Shown here in pieces: positions 11,031 through 23,335 of a stretch of 64,000 nt of DNA; position 1 is the stretch's first letter; every line of letters starts with the position of its first letter. The stretch is from Heterocephalus glaber. Taxonomy: Eukaryota; Chordata; Mammalia; Rodentia; Bathyergidae. The position numbers and the translations under genes were made by a program. Location of the stretch: positions 7,090,046 through 7,154,045 of the forward strand of contig NW_004624801.1 of the NCBI RefSeq assembly GCF_000247695.1, given 5' to 3'. Under the pieces are notes generated by a model. The model searched no databases, had not been told where the DNA came from, and saw nothing but the letters and a program-made list of their open reading frames with translations.

Positions 11031-11110
11031 GTCGGGGATTTAGCTCAGTGGTGCAGCTCCTGCCTTGCAAGCGCAAGGTTCTGAGTTCAACCTCTGGTAC
11101 CAAAAAAAAA
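11031..11110 (+). repeat. ID-like SINE with poly-A tail
   Basis: A forward copy: gtcggggatttagctcagtg at the head, then gcaaggttctgagttcaacc and a terminal accaaaaaaaaa. The intact head and A9 tail make it a good reference copy for the dominant subfamily in this window. Confidence 0.88.
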
Positions 11111-12029
11111 ATTAGGCCTCAAAATTTCCATGTTGAGCAAATATCGAAAGTTTAAGGAAAGGCCCCAGCCCTGTCCTGCTCTCCTGGTCCTAATCCCACC
11201 CCGAGAGAGCTGGGGTCTGTAGAACTAATGAGCTTGGCTTTGAACCTGGGAAGCTGGCCTGCCTGAGAAGTGGGGTCAGGTTTCGGGGGTGCCTCCCTGG
11301 GGGCCAGAAGCAGCTCTTGGATGAGGACAGATTGGAGCAGCTCCCTCTTCCTTTGCAACCTGTAATTTTGCTGTGGACCTCTAGCACCAGGGTCAGGTGC
11401 TGTCCCTCTAAATGGAGTGTGACTGGGGGCAGGGTGGGTGCTGTCTGTGCCCCGAGATGCAGAGAGAGCAGGAGGGTTAATAAAGGGGCTGCGGAGCTCT
11501 GGGGGCCTCTGAGAAGCAGTGGTGGTGGCCATGGATATGCAGTGGTTGGCAGGGCAAGGGCTTCCTTGCCTGATGGGTGCTGCCCTGCACAGGGAGCCGA
11601 GGAAGCCATCGCAGGCAGGGACAGAAGGACCCCTCTAGTCCTGGTGCCTTAAAGTGTAATGAGTGCGTCTGTGGCTTGAGGGGCTTCCCTGGCTCAAGGG
11701 CCATCCCGCCCCACCCTGACCACTCTGACCGCCCTGAAAGCAGCCCCTCAGCATGCTTGTGCTCCGGATGCAGGCTGCCCAGACATTGAGTCTCACAAGT
11801 CACGCAACATCTCTGACACCCTCAGGTACCTCAGCTGTGTGGCCTGGATGAGAGAGGGACCCTGACCTTGAACGTTCATGTGCTGCATTACATGCACCCC
11901 GAGAGACTGCTGGGTCCACCTTCTGCGTCTGGGCTGGCTGGCCATTTGGTGATCCTGTTTCCTTACCTGTACAGCGGAAATAACAACAGTCCCAACCTTG
12001 TCAGGGTGACTTTGGGGTTAGGGTTGAGA

Positions 12030-12218
12030 TTTGGAGCCAGGCAGCCTTTATCTAAACTCAGGCCTTACGGCTCCTGGTGTGTGGCCTTTGGCTGCTGTCT
12101 CATCTCCAGTGCCTCAGTTTCCCCATTTATAGAGCCATCTCACTGAGTTATTGGGAGGGTGAATGTAAAGAAGGCCAGTGAGGTGCCTGGAGCACTGTGG
12201 TTTTATTATTGCTGAGGC
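12030..12218 (+). repeat. MIR element
   Basis: The order ggagccaggcagcctttatc, gtgtggcctttggctgctg, tgcctcagtttccccattta, ctgagttattgggagggtga and ggtgcctggagcactg follows the MIR consensus from its core to its 3' end. Confidence 0.8.
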
Positions 12219-13099
12219 AGGCACACAGAGGTACTTACTAGATAGAGGTCTTGTTATTACTGACTTTCTGCATGTGTTGGCTGCCCCACAGCTATGGGCT
12301 CCGTGGCTGGGGAGCCCTTCATGATTTGCAGGAGGTAATTGGCAAGTGCGAGGAAGCAGAGGGATTTGTGGAGCATCAGTGTGGACCTTGAGGGCTGGTG
12401 GCGTCTGGGGCATACAGGTCCATGCTAGTCTCAGGCTGGGCTGGACCCGACCCGCAGACAGCCCGCAGACAGCCTCCCCCTAACCTGGCTTCCACTGCTT
12501 GTGTGGTCAGCAGAGTCCCCTGGCCTCCAGCTCTGCTGCACTGATGCCCTCCAAGGCCCCGCCCTTCCTCATGACCCCGTGGAAGCTCCCAGATGCTTCC
12601 AAGCATGAGCTGGCAATAGGCCCCCTTTGAGTCACTGTTCCTGTGGTCATTGCTGTGCCCCCCAGGCTGGACTGAGACCCAGTGTTGTGAGTGAATCTGG
12701 CCTGAGCCACAGGATAAAAGAGCTGAAGGTGGACAGTTAACCTTGGAGTCCACAGTGGGGAAGCAGGCACAGCTGGCCGCCATGTTTCTCTCCCTTGTCT
12801 CGTAGCATCCCAGAGACTCCCTGTGAACTATTCCTTGGGCTCCCAAAGCCTAGGCTGAGGTCTGCTTTCTTTGGCTCTGATGTTGCTGAGACAGGAGACC
12901 CCACAAAGCTCCAAGAGGCATGAGGCGGCTGCTGTTTGCATAGATAGCTGTGGGGGCTGGGGCAGTTTCCCACTTGCAGACCTGGCTCCCTGCTATGGCA
13001 GAAGCCAGGGGTCCCTCCTGCACCCAGGGATGGAGAGCACAGGCTGAGTGTGCTTATGTCTCACATCCTGCCAAGGGGGTACTTTGTGGATGGGGAGAT

Positions 13100-13400
13100 C
13101 AACCAGACGGATGTATCAATCACTTTCCTGTCACTGAGACACAATACCCAACAGCCACAGTTTAAAGGAGGAGAGGTTTAATTGGGCTCATGGTTTCAGG
13201 AGATTCAGTCCGTGGTAAGCTGGCTCCAAAGCAGAGACATGGTGGAAGAGTGTGGTGGAGCAAAGCTGCTTACTTCATAACAGCCAGGAAGCAGAGCAGG
13301 AGAACAGTGCCAGAGAGGAAGGGGCCCTGGACTGAACGTAGACCCCAGGGCCATCTTCTAAGACACACTCAGGAGTGTGCTCTACTAATGCGCTAGGTAT
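13100..13400 (-). repeat. Old LTR fragment, MaLR/MLT1-like (antisense)
   Basis: The run aatcactttcctgtcactga, gaggagaggtttaattgggc, tcatggtttcaggagattca and then gccaggaagcagagcagg parallels the copy at 2250-2560. Confidence 0.5.
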
Positions 13401-14839
13401 TTCTTAATCTAATAAAGTTATAGATTGAGATTAATGGTCACAGGGGGGTAATAGGCAGTGTCCCTAGCAATGCTTAGCTGAGACTACCCCTACCTGCCTC
13501 TGACAGGGTGGGATGGGGAAGGTGGCCTGCTGCCTGCCCCCAGGAAGAAGAGGGGATCTCTATTTCCCCATCTAGTGGTTCCTCTGAGAAGCTACCCCCT
13601 CCTCCCCTGGGCCTGGTCTAATTTCAGGCCTGTCCTCAGCAGTGGCTCCCTGCCATCCTGCTGACTAATGCTTGTCTGATGCCTGATGGGGAGAGCAGGT
13701 CTTTGTCACATTGGGCTCGGGTTACAGGGGTGGAGGCATATCCAGAAGCCAGGCCCCACATAGCACCAAGTCCATCCCTGACCACTGGATTTCAGGCAGC
13801 CCGGCCCCCCAAGGCCCTCAGGTAACTTCAGCAGGCTGGTGTTGTCAGACATGGGTGCCGTGGTTTTCTGGTGTGGGGCACCACTTGGGAGCACCACTGG
13901 GGGCGGTGTGATGGAGGAGGAGCCAGGTCCTTGGTTGGGGAAGAGAGGGCCCTTCCATCTCCTGCCTGTCCCCCTGGGTGGGAGCTCAGCTGGCCTTCCC
14001 CAGACCTGTGCACAGGGGTGGCAGAACACTCAGTCATCTGTGGTGGGAGATGCCCTCTTCCCCAGGGACCCCCATGACCTTGGAGACGTGACGGGGTCCT
14101 GCTTTGTTCTGCAGCATCTGGGGAGCCTTGGCCTGCCCTGTGTCCCCGGAAGTTGCTCAGGCGGAGGGCGCACTTGGAACACATACCACCACTGTGCCAA
14201 GGCGTTTCCTGGCTGCCATCAAGGGACCCTCAGCAGAAGAAGAGAGGAGAGGTGTCTGCCCAGGCTGAGTTGAGCTGAGCTCTAACTCAGTGTAGCAGGA
14301 GCAGCTTGCATACTAAGCACGTCCTTGCTTACTAAGCAGGCGAGTTCTAGGCAGATATTTCTGCTCGGCTCTTCAGCAGCGGTGTGGGGTCCTCTGGTCC
14401 CCCTGACCCGGGTACTGAACCTTCCCTGTGTGGAACTGTGCCTCCGCCCTGTGGGACATTTGGGTCCATTGTTGGGTGCTGCTGCTCCACAGAGAGGGTC
14501 TGGGATACTCAGCCCTGCCTCACACGAGTGTGTCCTCCCCGTGGGAGCCTGAGCTGCCTCCGGGCGACAGTCCCTGGGGTCTCGATGCACTCTGCCAGCT
14601 TTTCCTTCTCCCTTCCGCTCTCCCTGCTTCTCCGTCCCTCCTTGGAGACCCTGCCTGGCTGGCTCTTTTCTTCCCTTTTTCCCCTTCTGCCATCAGCTGG
14701 CACAAGGGCTCCTCTCTTGCAGGGTTCCAAGATTTTCTGGGTCCTTCTGGGTCTGGATCGTCTGGCAATACCTCCTCAAACCCTTATCTCAGGTGGCTGG
14801 AGAAGGGCAGGATCCTTTGGCGCCCCTTGCCCTGCAGGT

Positions 14840-14940
14840 CATTTTCCCAGATTAAGCATTTGGGGCCCAGAGAGCCTCAGGCACTTGTCCAGGGCCCCAC
14901 AGCAGTCAGCGTCTGGGTTGGACCCTGGCAGAGTCGGGCT
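14840..14940 (-). repeat. MIR fragment
   Basis: A reverse-strand MIR core pattern: attttcccagattaag, agagcctcaggcacttgtcc, then agggccccacagcagtcagc. Confidence 0.5.
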
Positions 14941-16844
14941 GCTCCTGTGGCCTGGCCGGGTGGGGAGGGTGCAGTGGGTGTGCTCTGTGCCTCTTCAGTT
15001 GGGGGGGTGGGGGGATGGAGACTTATTGGCCATGTGACCTCAGGGCTCGCTCAGCACAGAGCAGGAGACCCTGACTGCCACTCCCACCTCCCTGTCTGCC
15101 AGTCTGGCTCCCCATCCCTGCACAGGGTGTTTGACTATCCCGAATGCATCCCCATGTGTGTGCAGGGATGGGGTGGCTTCTGGTGGGCTCACTGGGGCTT
15201 ATTGATTGTGCTCAGTGGACCCAGGAGTGGCTTTTCCACTCACCTGAGCTGGTGCTGAAACCAGGGAGGAAGTAGAGAGCAAGTGTCCAGGAGACCCCGA
15301 GCCTGGGTGCTTCTCCCTGGTGGATCCTCGGCCAGTGCCAGGGTGCAGGTTTGGTTAAGTTTCACCCCAAGGGCTTGGGAGCTTCCACATGCCCAGGCCC
15401 AGAGCTCCCCAGGCCCTGTGGATTTTCCTTTTAGCTGGTCCTGGGTGCTTTCTGGTGCTGGCCCAGGCTCCTCTCTGAAGTACATTGCCTGGGGCCCCGC
15501 TCAGCCCCTCCAAGCATCAGCAGGAGCCTCTGGGAGGGAGGCTGGTGGACCTTGTCATCACCCTGCCCTGGGGCTGGGCAGGGCAGCCAGGACAGTAGCA
15601 GGTGGCCTGTGTGGCTTCCTGGGAGGTCAGCCAGTGGGTGCAGCACGGGACGGGGACAGCGACGGGGCTCCTTGTGTTGTCTCCAGGAGCTGTGCATGAG
15701 GGACCAAGTCATGGAAGCTGCAGGTGGAGGAAGGGGCCGGAGAACTTGGAAACCATCTTTCCTCACTACCAGTTCCCCTTTGTCTCCAGGGAACCAGGCC
15801 AGCGGTTCCCTGAGCTGGAGGAGGGGGAAGCTGAGGCCCATGAGGCCGGCCCACAGGAGGTGTGCTGCTATGAGCTCGCTCTGGTGCCGGCAGCCCCTGC
15901 CTCACCCCCCCATCTGTGCCCCGCCCCATTTCCCAAGGCCGGGATCTTGAGTCCCCTGCGACGTGTGGCTCGTTGGCCCTGGCCTCCTTCTCCTGGTAGG
16001 GCCACCTCTGCTGCCTCTGCTGCCTCTGCTGCAGCCCCACTTCTCAGCTCTTCCCTCTTCCCACTGGGACCTTGGTCAAGTCCAGTGCCAGGGGACCAGG
16101 TGGGTGACCTGTGAACGCCGAGGTCAGGCCGGCATCACGGTCAGGCCATTGGTGGGAGAGGAAAGCTGCACAGGAAGCCAGCAGATGGCAACCCACCCTG
16201 CCTCCGCCAAGGGGGCGGCCTTCATGGCGCAGTTGGGGCCGCTGGATGAGATGTCAGCCCCTAAATACTCGGGGGGGTTGGGTCCTCATGGAGGAGCAGG
16301 AGCAAGGGACCCACCAGCACCTCTAGCGCGGCTCAGCTCCACTCCCGAGAACCTGGGGCCACGCTGACTAATCCTCCCCATTGCCTCGCTGCCTCTCGTC
16401 CTGGCTGCAGAGACGTCCAGGGAGCCAGCTGACACATTTGGCCTCGATTATTTGTTTTCTGAGCAGTAATGAAAGGAGAGAGTGAGTAAGAAAGTGGGGG
16501 GGGGGTTGCACAAAGTAGAAGGTCAGAGAGAGGGGAGGAAAGATCTGGAAAGTCCAAACATGTGCTTTCGAAGCAGGTGCCAGCGATGAGCTCATCCGGA
16601 CGGTGGCTGCTGGCCGAGCCCTGCCTGGGCCAGGAGGGTGCGAGCCTGGGAATCTGCCCTTGGCTCCCCTCTGCCTCGTTGAGAGTGGAGCACATTTGTT
16701 TCCATTTTAGGGACAGTGCCGGGAGGCTGTCATTCTGCTCCTGGCTTTATTAATTTTTCATTCACCGTAAGTGACCTTTGATTGCATACGTACTGCATCC
16801 TCCAAGAGCTGGGCTTGAAACCTTAGCAAACAGTTGCTGCCACA

Positions 16845-16945
16845 TTAATAGGGGAGAAGGTCCTGAAGCACAGAAAGGCGGAGTAATTGGCCCCAGGCCA
16901 CGCAGCCTGTGGCCAAGCTCCCTGGCCCAGTGGAAGGGTGTATGG
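16845..16945 (-). repeat. MIR fragment
   Basis: The run gaagcacagaaaggcggagt, then aattggccccaggccacgca, matches the reverse MIR core. Confidence 0.5.
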
Positions 16946-17224
16946 CCCACTGGCTGTTGCGCTGGGTGATGCTGGCACCTCTGGGGTCCCTTTGGGTGGC
17001 AGGGGAGAGACTGGGATGTAGCCATCACACGGGGAGCGATGTGGGCTGCTCAGACCCAACCACTTGACCTCCTAGAAGCCTCTGGAGGGTGGTGTGGGCT
17101 GGTCCCCGTGTGGGTGACCTTTCCATGTCCCGGCCCCTTGCTTTGTTTGTGACCTTCCTGTCTGCCAGCCACAGGAGCTTGACTTGGGCCTGCAGGCAGG
17201 ACGGGATCACAGAGAAGCTCTGTC

Positions 17225-17390
17225 CACCTGGGATGCTGTGTTGACTTGGTGATGTTTGCTAAGTCACCTTATGACTCTGCTGCTGTCTGTAAAATGGGTT
17301 GAAAGAGTCGTCCTAGTTCGAAGGCCTTAAGAGAGTTAGACGAGAGGGGCACAGCCCTCTGCACAGTGACACTAGCTGGTGCTTGGCTGG
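17225..17390 (+). repeat. MIR fragment
   Basis: The run ttgctaagtcaccttatgac, then gctgtctgtaaaatgggttg, is the 3' half of MIR. Confidence 0.5.
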
Positions 17391-18543
17391 GTCCCTGGCG
17401 GCTCAGACTCCTGTTAGTGAGGAGGGGCCGACCAGGACTTTCCCTGGACTGGGTGGGACTGAGTGGCCACACGTGGAGTCCAGCACCCTCTCAAGTACCG
17501 TGGGTGCCAGGCCAGAGTCCTCCCTCCCTTGAACCACCCCCTGGCTGCTCCTGGCGCCCGGTCCTCCCCTAGAGCCTACTGACCTGCACCTCGTGACCGG
17601 GGTGTGGGAACATGGGCCCAGCTGTGGGAGGTCACATAAGCAGGGACTGAGTGTGCCCTGCATGGCCTCCCAGGAAAGGCCAGCTGCACAGGAAGCGCAG
17701 CCAGCGGCTCCGGAAGCCTTGCGCCTGGCAGGCTGGATTCCCAGGTCTATTGCCGGGGCCTCTCCTGCATGCAGCCCAGATCCCCGACCCGCACCTGTAG
17801 GTCACAGGGCCACACTGGCTGCTGCCTTTGACTCTCCTTGGCCCCCTTCCCAGAGTATGGGAGGTGCTCATGGGCTGCCTGTGCATGGAAAGAGCCTGGC
17901 CAGCCCTGTGCGGCCCCCGAGGCTGGCCCCGTCCCTCCCACTGAGAACCTGGAACCGAAGCCTGAGGGACCCTCCACTGTTCTCACTCTGTCTCTTGGGA
18001 AGGGTGGGGTCCTCATGCCCCAGGGACGTGGCACACCTGTCGGAGGGCTAAGATGGAGCGAAGCCGTGTGCATGGCAAGCACCCCAAAGTCACGGGGCGG
18101 CCTTGTGGCCCAGGAGAGACGCAGGCCTCTTGGAGCGGTGGCTCCTACTCGGAAGAAGCCAGTGTGTGGGCCTTGCGAGGAGGATGCGACAGGGCTGGGG
18201 CGAACAATGGGAAGGCCCTGGGAGCACCATGCAGGAGAGGAAGACGACTTTCGAGGCTGCCTGTAGCCCCAGCCCACCCTTGAGCCACACAGGGCCTCCC
18301 GCTCCTCCCAGCCACCCAGCTGCCTGGGCCTGTGATGCTTAGGACTCATCCTTGACTCACCTTTGGCGGACCTGCAGCTGCTTCCCAAGCAGACCCTGAA
18401 TCTGAGCCCTCCCCGTGTCCCCATGTGGCTTCTCGGCTTCTGCTACTCCAGGCTGCCCCCTGCAGCCTGCCTTAGGCATGGTGCTTGGCGAAGCCCACCC
18501 ATCACAGCACCCCCGAGCTCGACACGTGGCGGTGTGTGTGCAC

Positions 18544-18559
18544 GGCGCCCCCTGGAGGT
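18544..18559 (-). promoter_or_regulatory. CTCF-like site
   Basis: gcgccccctggagg on the plus strand reads cctccagggggcgc on the minus strand, which matches the CTCF core with about one mismatch. Occupancy is inferred only. Confidence 0.4.
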
Positions 18560-19784
18560 GTGCGGCGGCCCCCAGGGCTTGTGGGACCCAGAGAGCTTGT
18601 AGGCGGAGAAGCCGTCCAGTTCCTTCCTGCTGGACACTGCTCTTCCAGGGCACCGACTCCTTATCCCACCCCGTCTCTGGCATCCAGCCCTCTGCCTAGC
18701 TGCTCCAGGGACACAAAGCCTGGCACTCACCGTGACTGTCCCTGCCTGGGAGGTCACTGGCTGTCACATTCTGGTCCCTGCCCCAGTGCCGCAGCCTCTC
18801 AGTGGCCTCCTTGTCACCCCACTAACACAGCCCTACCCTGCCGAAGGAGGCTCTCTTCGAGCTCTGGGCGGGTACCCGAGAGCCTTGTCATTTGGGAGGG
18901 CAGGGACACTGGCCTGTGTTGCGGGGCTTGGCAGGTCTCGAGTGCTCAGTGAATGCCTGCTGAGCAGCAGGGGAGTACAGGTGGGAAGGCTGTGTCCACT
19001 GGAGCCATCAGAGAAGGCTTCCTGGAGCGGCCCAGGCCCAGGCCCATGCCCAGGCCAGCAGTGGGAATGGCATCCTCATGGCCCAGCCCCTAGAGCAGCC
19101 TCAAAACCACAAGCCAGGGTGATGGAGACCACAGCCGGAGCTGTTTCCGGTGCAGGTGGGTGGGATGGGGTGCAGGGGAAGGGGCCTGTCTCACCGGTGC
19201 CCTGGCTGTGGCCGAGCTGGGGGATCTCGGGATCGGGAAGGGCAGGGTGTCCGGAAGCCCCTGGAAGACTTGGCGGTAGGTTCCTGTGGCTGTGGGAGAC
19301 CTCACTTCCCCTCCCAGCCTGGGCAGTGGTCCTTACAGTGAGCAGGCACCGTGAACTGAGCAGTTTCCGCTACAGGGCTGGGTTCCATCTGTGCGTTGCA
19401 GCTGCTGGGGCACTGTGTGGAGAAGGATTCTGAGGCCACGAGGAAACGCTTCTGCCGTTGCTGGGTATGTTGGCCGCAGGTGTGGAAGCCACGGGCACCA
19501 TGGGCCCCTAGTCGCCTTCCCCTCTCTCCTTGACCTTGGAGTGCAAGCCCTGGAGGAGAGAGCACCCTGGCAGCACCCAGGCCTGGCGATCCCTGTCCTG
19601 CCCAGGTTGCTGTTTGGAGCGGTTTGTTTAATCAGCACCCTTCCGAGGCCCGGTTCTCCTGTTGGTTTGGCTGTTCACTGTCATTGCTGTCATCCTTGCC
19701 CTGCACCTACCTGCCCCATAACCAGCTTCTTCAGTGTGCCGGCCCTGAGCTCAGCGGTCTCTGTGAGGTCTCTGTAACCGTTGC

Positions 19785-19890
19785 AGCAACCCAGGGGGAG
19801 CAGAGAGGTGAAGTTGCTGCCCGTAGTCACACAGCAGGGACCAGGCAGTGCCGGGTCTGAAGCCAGACTTCAGACCTCAGGGCCTCGGTA
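19785..19890 (-). repeat. MIR fragment
   Basis: The run ggagcagagaggtgaagttg, then cacacagcagggaccaggca and gggtctgaagccagac, is the reverse MIR core. Confidence 0.6.
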
Positions 19891-20299
19891 GGCGGGGCTG
19901 GCAGCCTGCTGACAGAGACCCCATACGGTAGGCTGAACTGTCAGCAAAGTGCCTGCTGTCTCTTGCACACAAAACCTCGTCTGGGGAGCCGGTGATGGTG
20001 GTGAGGGGGCCCTGGGCCACCCGCAGGGACTTTTTCTGCGTTTTGCTATTTGAATGAGACTTGTTTCATCTGTGGGAGGATTGAGCTGCTTGCAGTGGGA
20101 GGGGACACCTGGGAAAAAGCTGACTTGGACTACGGGTCATGGAAGCAGGTTGGGGAGCTCCAGCCAGGGCCATCCCAGCTGGGGGCGGGGGGCGGGAAAT
20201 GGCCCCTCCCAGTGCTTCCTTTGTCTTGCTTGAGGTCTTGTGGTGGCGTGAGACCCTGACCAGGGGAGCTGTGTGAGCTGGGCCCCCACCTGGGCAGGC

Positions 20300-20370
20300 T
20301 CTTCCTGGCTGCATAACCTGCCCAAGGCGCCTGACCGACTCTCCCATCTGTAAAATGGCCCGATGGAACA
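20300..20370 (+). repeat. MIR fragment
   Basis: ctcccatctgtaaaatggcc preceded by ataacctgcccaaggcgcct resembles the MIR 3' half. Confidence 0.45.
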
Positions 20371-20505
20371 GGCTGCTGGAGACCACACTGAGGGACAGAG
20401 GTGTCCAGTGGGGCATGTGCTGGAACAGCCTGCCGGGGAGCTGGGCCTGCACTGCATCCAGACAGTGCCTCCTTTTACTGTTTCTCTCTTTCTTTGTCAG
20501 GTCTC

Positions 20506-20525
20506 CATTCATTCATTCATTCATT
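20506..20525 (+). repeat. (ATTC)n microsatellite
   Basis: About five perfect tetranucleotide units. Confidence 0.9.
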
Positions 20526-21933
20526 GCTGAGACTTCTCTGTGTCAGGCTTGGGCCCGAGAACTGGGCCCTGCTTCCTGACTTCTACTTGGAGCATGAGAT
20601 CTTTGGGGTCCTTCTGCTGCTGGGCGTGGTCTCTCCTGGTGGGGAAGATGGAGGGCTCCCTTGCTGTGTGACCGAGGCAGGCAGCTGGACCCTTCTGTGC
20701 ATGTCCTGATGTGTTAAAGTCAGGGATGGGAAGGACCCAGCGGGCTGGGGAGCCCCCAGGGCGCCAACCACCCACCGAGGACGGATGCTTCTTCTGGAAG
20801 CCACCAGAGGCAGAGACGGAGTTGCTGAGTCATGAGCCGGGGTTCAGATCACAGCCCCTGTTTTCACAGGGAGCAGCACCCTCTCCTGGGGAACCTCTGT
20901 CCCTTGGGTCTGAGAGGGGACAGCACCATGAAGCCGACGAGTCTTCAAGACCGGAAAGGCAGGCTCTTCTGTGGGGCACCCAGCCCCAGTGCCCAGGTGG
21001 GGTGCCCTGGGCTCCAAGCAGCAGGAAACCCAGCTCTGCATGGCATGAGTTCTCGGGGGAGTTACTGTCAAACAAAAAGAGACACCCGAGCCCAGGTAGC
21101 TCAAGGATGCTACTGCAGACCCCTGTCCTGCCATCCCGTCATTGTGTTCCCCGTGATCACAGGATGTGTCCGGTAGCCACATTCTGAACAGGAGGGGCTC
21201 TTTGGTGGAGGGACCCCCTTCCAAGGAGCCCCTCGCATCCCTCTTGCAGGGGTCACCTGGCAGACTGGTCATTGGCTGGGGCACTGTGGCTTCTGCCCCA
21301 AATGTTTGGTGGCCCTGGGCAGAGCAGGCAGTGGGTTTGATAGGACAGTGCGGGGCTGGACGAAGGAGCTGTGGCAGTATCTGGCCAGTGACCCTCCTTT
21401 GGTCAGGGTAGCAGAGAGAAGCCTCCTTCACTCAGGCTGGGTCCATAGAGAGTAGGGGCCTGCATGTGGCACTCATGGCACTGAGCTGCCCTGTGCCCGT
21501 GGCCACCAGAAGGACCAGTGACTCAGCTGCTTTCCCACCAGCCCTGGGGCCTGGCACGGCTTTCCTTGCTGGAAACAGCAGCTGCACTGGTGGTGGTGAC
21601 CTGGCTGGCTTTCTAGGGCTGGGAGGGCCTGGGGGGGGGGCTGGAGTGTGACCAGCTGCATGGACAGGCTGTGGGTGCCAGACACCCTCGAGGACAAATC
21701 TGCAAAGGAAGAGGCGGGGCTGCCCGGGCTGCACACATGTCTGCCCTGTCCTCCTCCAGAGGTCCCCAGACCAACCTTCCCAGCCCTTCCCACAGCCCGT
21801 TGGGGTTCCTTTCCTGTCCTCTCCCTCCTGCAAACCGTATGGTACTAATTAAGTCCTTCCGCCTTGCTGGGGATGGCTGAGAGGGGAGCTGGCTTGGGGG
21901 CCCCTGTAGGGGGCTTCAGCACAGCCCACACTA

Positions 21934-21968
21934 TGTGTGTGTGTGTGTGTGTGCATGCATGTGCATGG
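21934..21968 (+). repeat. (TG)n microsatellite with CATG-rich tail
   Basis: About ten perfect TG units are followed by catgcatgtgcatggtgcat. Confidence 0.92.
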
Positions 21969-22154
21969 TGCATTGCAGTGCTGAGAGGCAGCTCCTCTGC
22001 AGGTTTTCACATTTTCACTTGTTTGTGGTCCAAGAGCCCCAGTTTGGTGTCTGTGGGCTGGCACTCTGCGAGTGTCTCCAGGAGGCCTGAGTGGGGAGAG
22101 GTAGGGCCCTTCCCCTCCACCCGGGCGGCTCCACAGTGGCTTGTTTCCTAGAAC

Positions 22155-22230
22155 ATGGTTCTGTGGCCTTGGGTACATCACTTAACCTCTCTGGGTCTCT
22201 AGGAGCATTGCATGGTGTCCCTAGAGGTCT
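22155..22230 (+). repeat. MIR fragment
   Basis: ctgtggccttgggtacatca followed by cttaacctctctgggtctct is the MIR core. Confidence 0.55.
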
Positions 22231-22267
22231 GCTGGTGGTTTGTAGACTCCATGTAAGATTTCCAGTG

Positions 22268-22430
22268 CTTCAGCTGGGCATGGTGGGCACACCTGTAATC
22301 CCAGCACTCTGGGAGGCTGAGGCAAGAGGATTGAAAGTTTGAGCCCAGTCTAGTCAACTTAGTGACCTAGTAACACCCTGTCTCAAAATTTAAAAAAAAT
22401 GGGCAGGGGGTAGCTATGTAGTCACACACT
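22268..22430 (+). repeat. B1-dID dimeric SINE
   Basis: The B1 part is ctgggcatggtgggcacacc to acaccctgtctcaaaattt. An A-rich linker and a degraded dID start (gggcagggggtagct) follow. Confidence 0.8.
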
Positions 22431-23239
22431 TTGCCAATCCTTTCCTTGGTCCACTGAAGAGTGGCGGAAGGACTCATGTTGTACAGATTGTTGGCTATGA
22501 GTCCGAAGCATGCTTTCCTCACTGGTCTGCCAAGTAATGTGACAGCTGGGGGTGGCAATGCTCCACTGTTCTCCCAGGGGCTTTTGGAGGGCTACAGACA
22601 GCCCCATACGGCCCTAGGGTGCCCCAGCAGCATGTGACCCCCTCTTACCATCAAACCACAAGGTCTAGGCGCCTATTCCCTGGCTGAGGGTGCAGTTCTC
22701 TCACGCGTATGAACCAAAGCCTTGTTTGGACCTTGGGTCTGAGGAACACAAGGAGACAGGGTTTAGCCTCCAACAGATCTAGCACCAGCAGTGGCCACTG
22801 CCACTGGAGGAAAAGAGAGGAGGGCAGAGAAGCAGAGTGCGTGACTGACTGCAAGGGCCACCCGCCCTGCCCCTGATTGGGGTGGAGCCGCAAGAGCTGA
22901 GTGAGGGGCTCTTCAGCACAGCCCACCCTACGCATCTTCCCAAAGGCATTAACACAGGATGGCACAGTGGGGCCCGAGTGCCTTGGCTCTGGTCTTTCCG
23001 CATCTTTTGGGGTCAGTGACTGACCTTACTCGAGGCCGTGCTAGGCATATCAGGGCCCTGGAGGCATACTGTGGTATCAAAACATTTGGGGTGAGTCCAA
23101 CACTGGCCTCTTAGGGGCCTCCCTTCCTCCGCCTATGAAATCCTCATCAGGGTTACTGTGGCATGGAGCAGGCTAGGAATCCTGCAGAGCCGAGTGAGTG
23201 CCTGAGACTTAAAGCCGGGTGCATCCCTGCGCCAGCGGA

Positions 23240-23335
23240 GCACAGGAAGGGTTAACAGTGGATCCCACTTCCTGCCGCCGCCAGCTTTCCCAGGGAAGGG
23301 GAGGAACAGAGAGGCCTTATCTGCAGAGGAAGGGG
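23240..23335 (+). promoter_or_regulatory. Cluster of ETS, GATA and related motifs
   Basis: Within about 90 bases there are acaggaag (23242-23249) and cacttcctgc (ETS motifs in opposite orientations), gccgccgcc, and ccttatctgcag (GATA site, around 23315). The pattern resembles haematopoietic enhancers or promoters. There is no direct evidence of activity. Confidence 0.3.

Larger units (their letters stand above)
13401..22154. other. Long GC-rich intron block with few repeats
   Basis: Nearly 9 kb with only MIR scraps, one TTCA-type tetranucleotide and a CTCF-like site. Many long open frames arise from high GC. None shows a domain, a consistent start or splice support. The low SINE density contrasts with flanking parts and may mean constraint. 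Confidence 0.55.

Noticed and set aside
14384..15258. Two overlapping ORFs of 217 and 276 codons
   Set aside because: They run in competing frames in a GC-rich block that includes a MIR fragment. No protein family is recognised.
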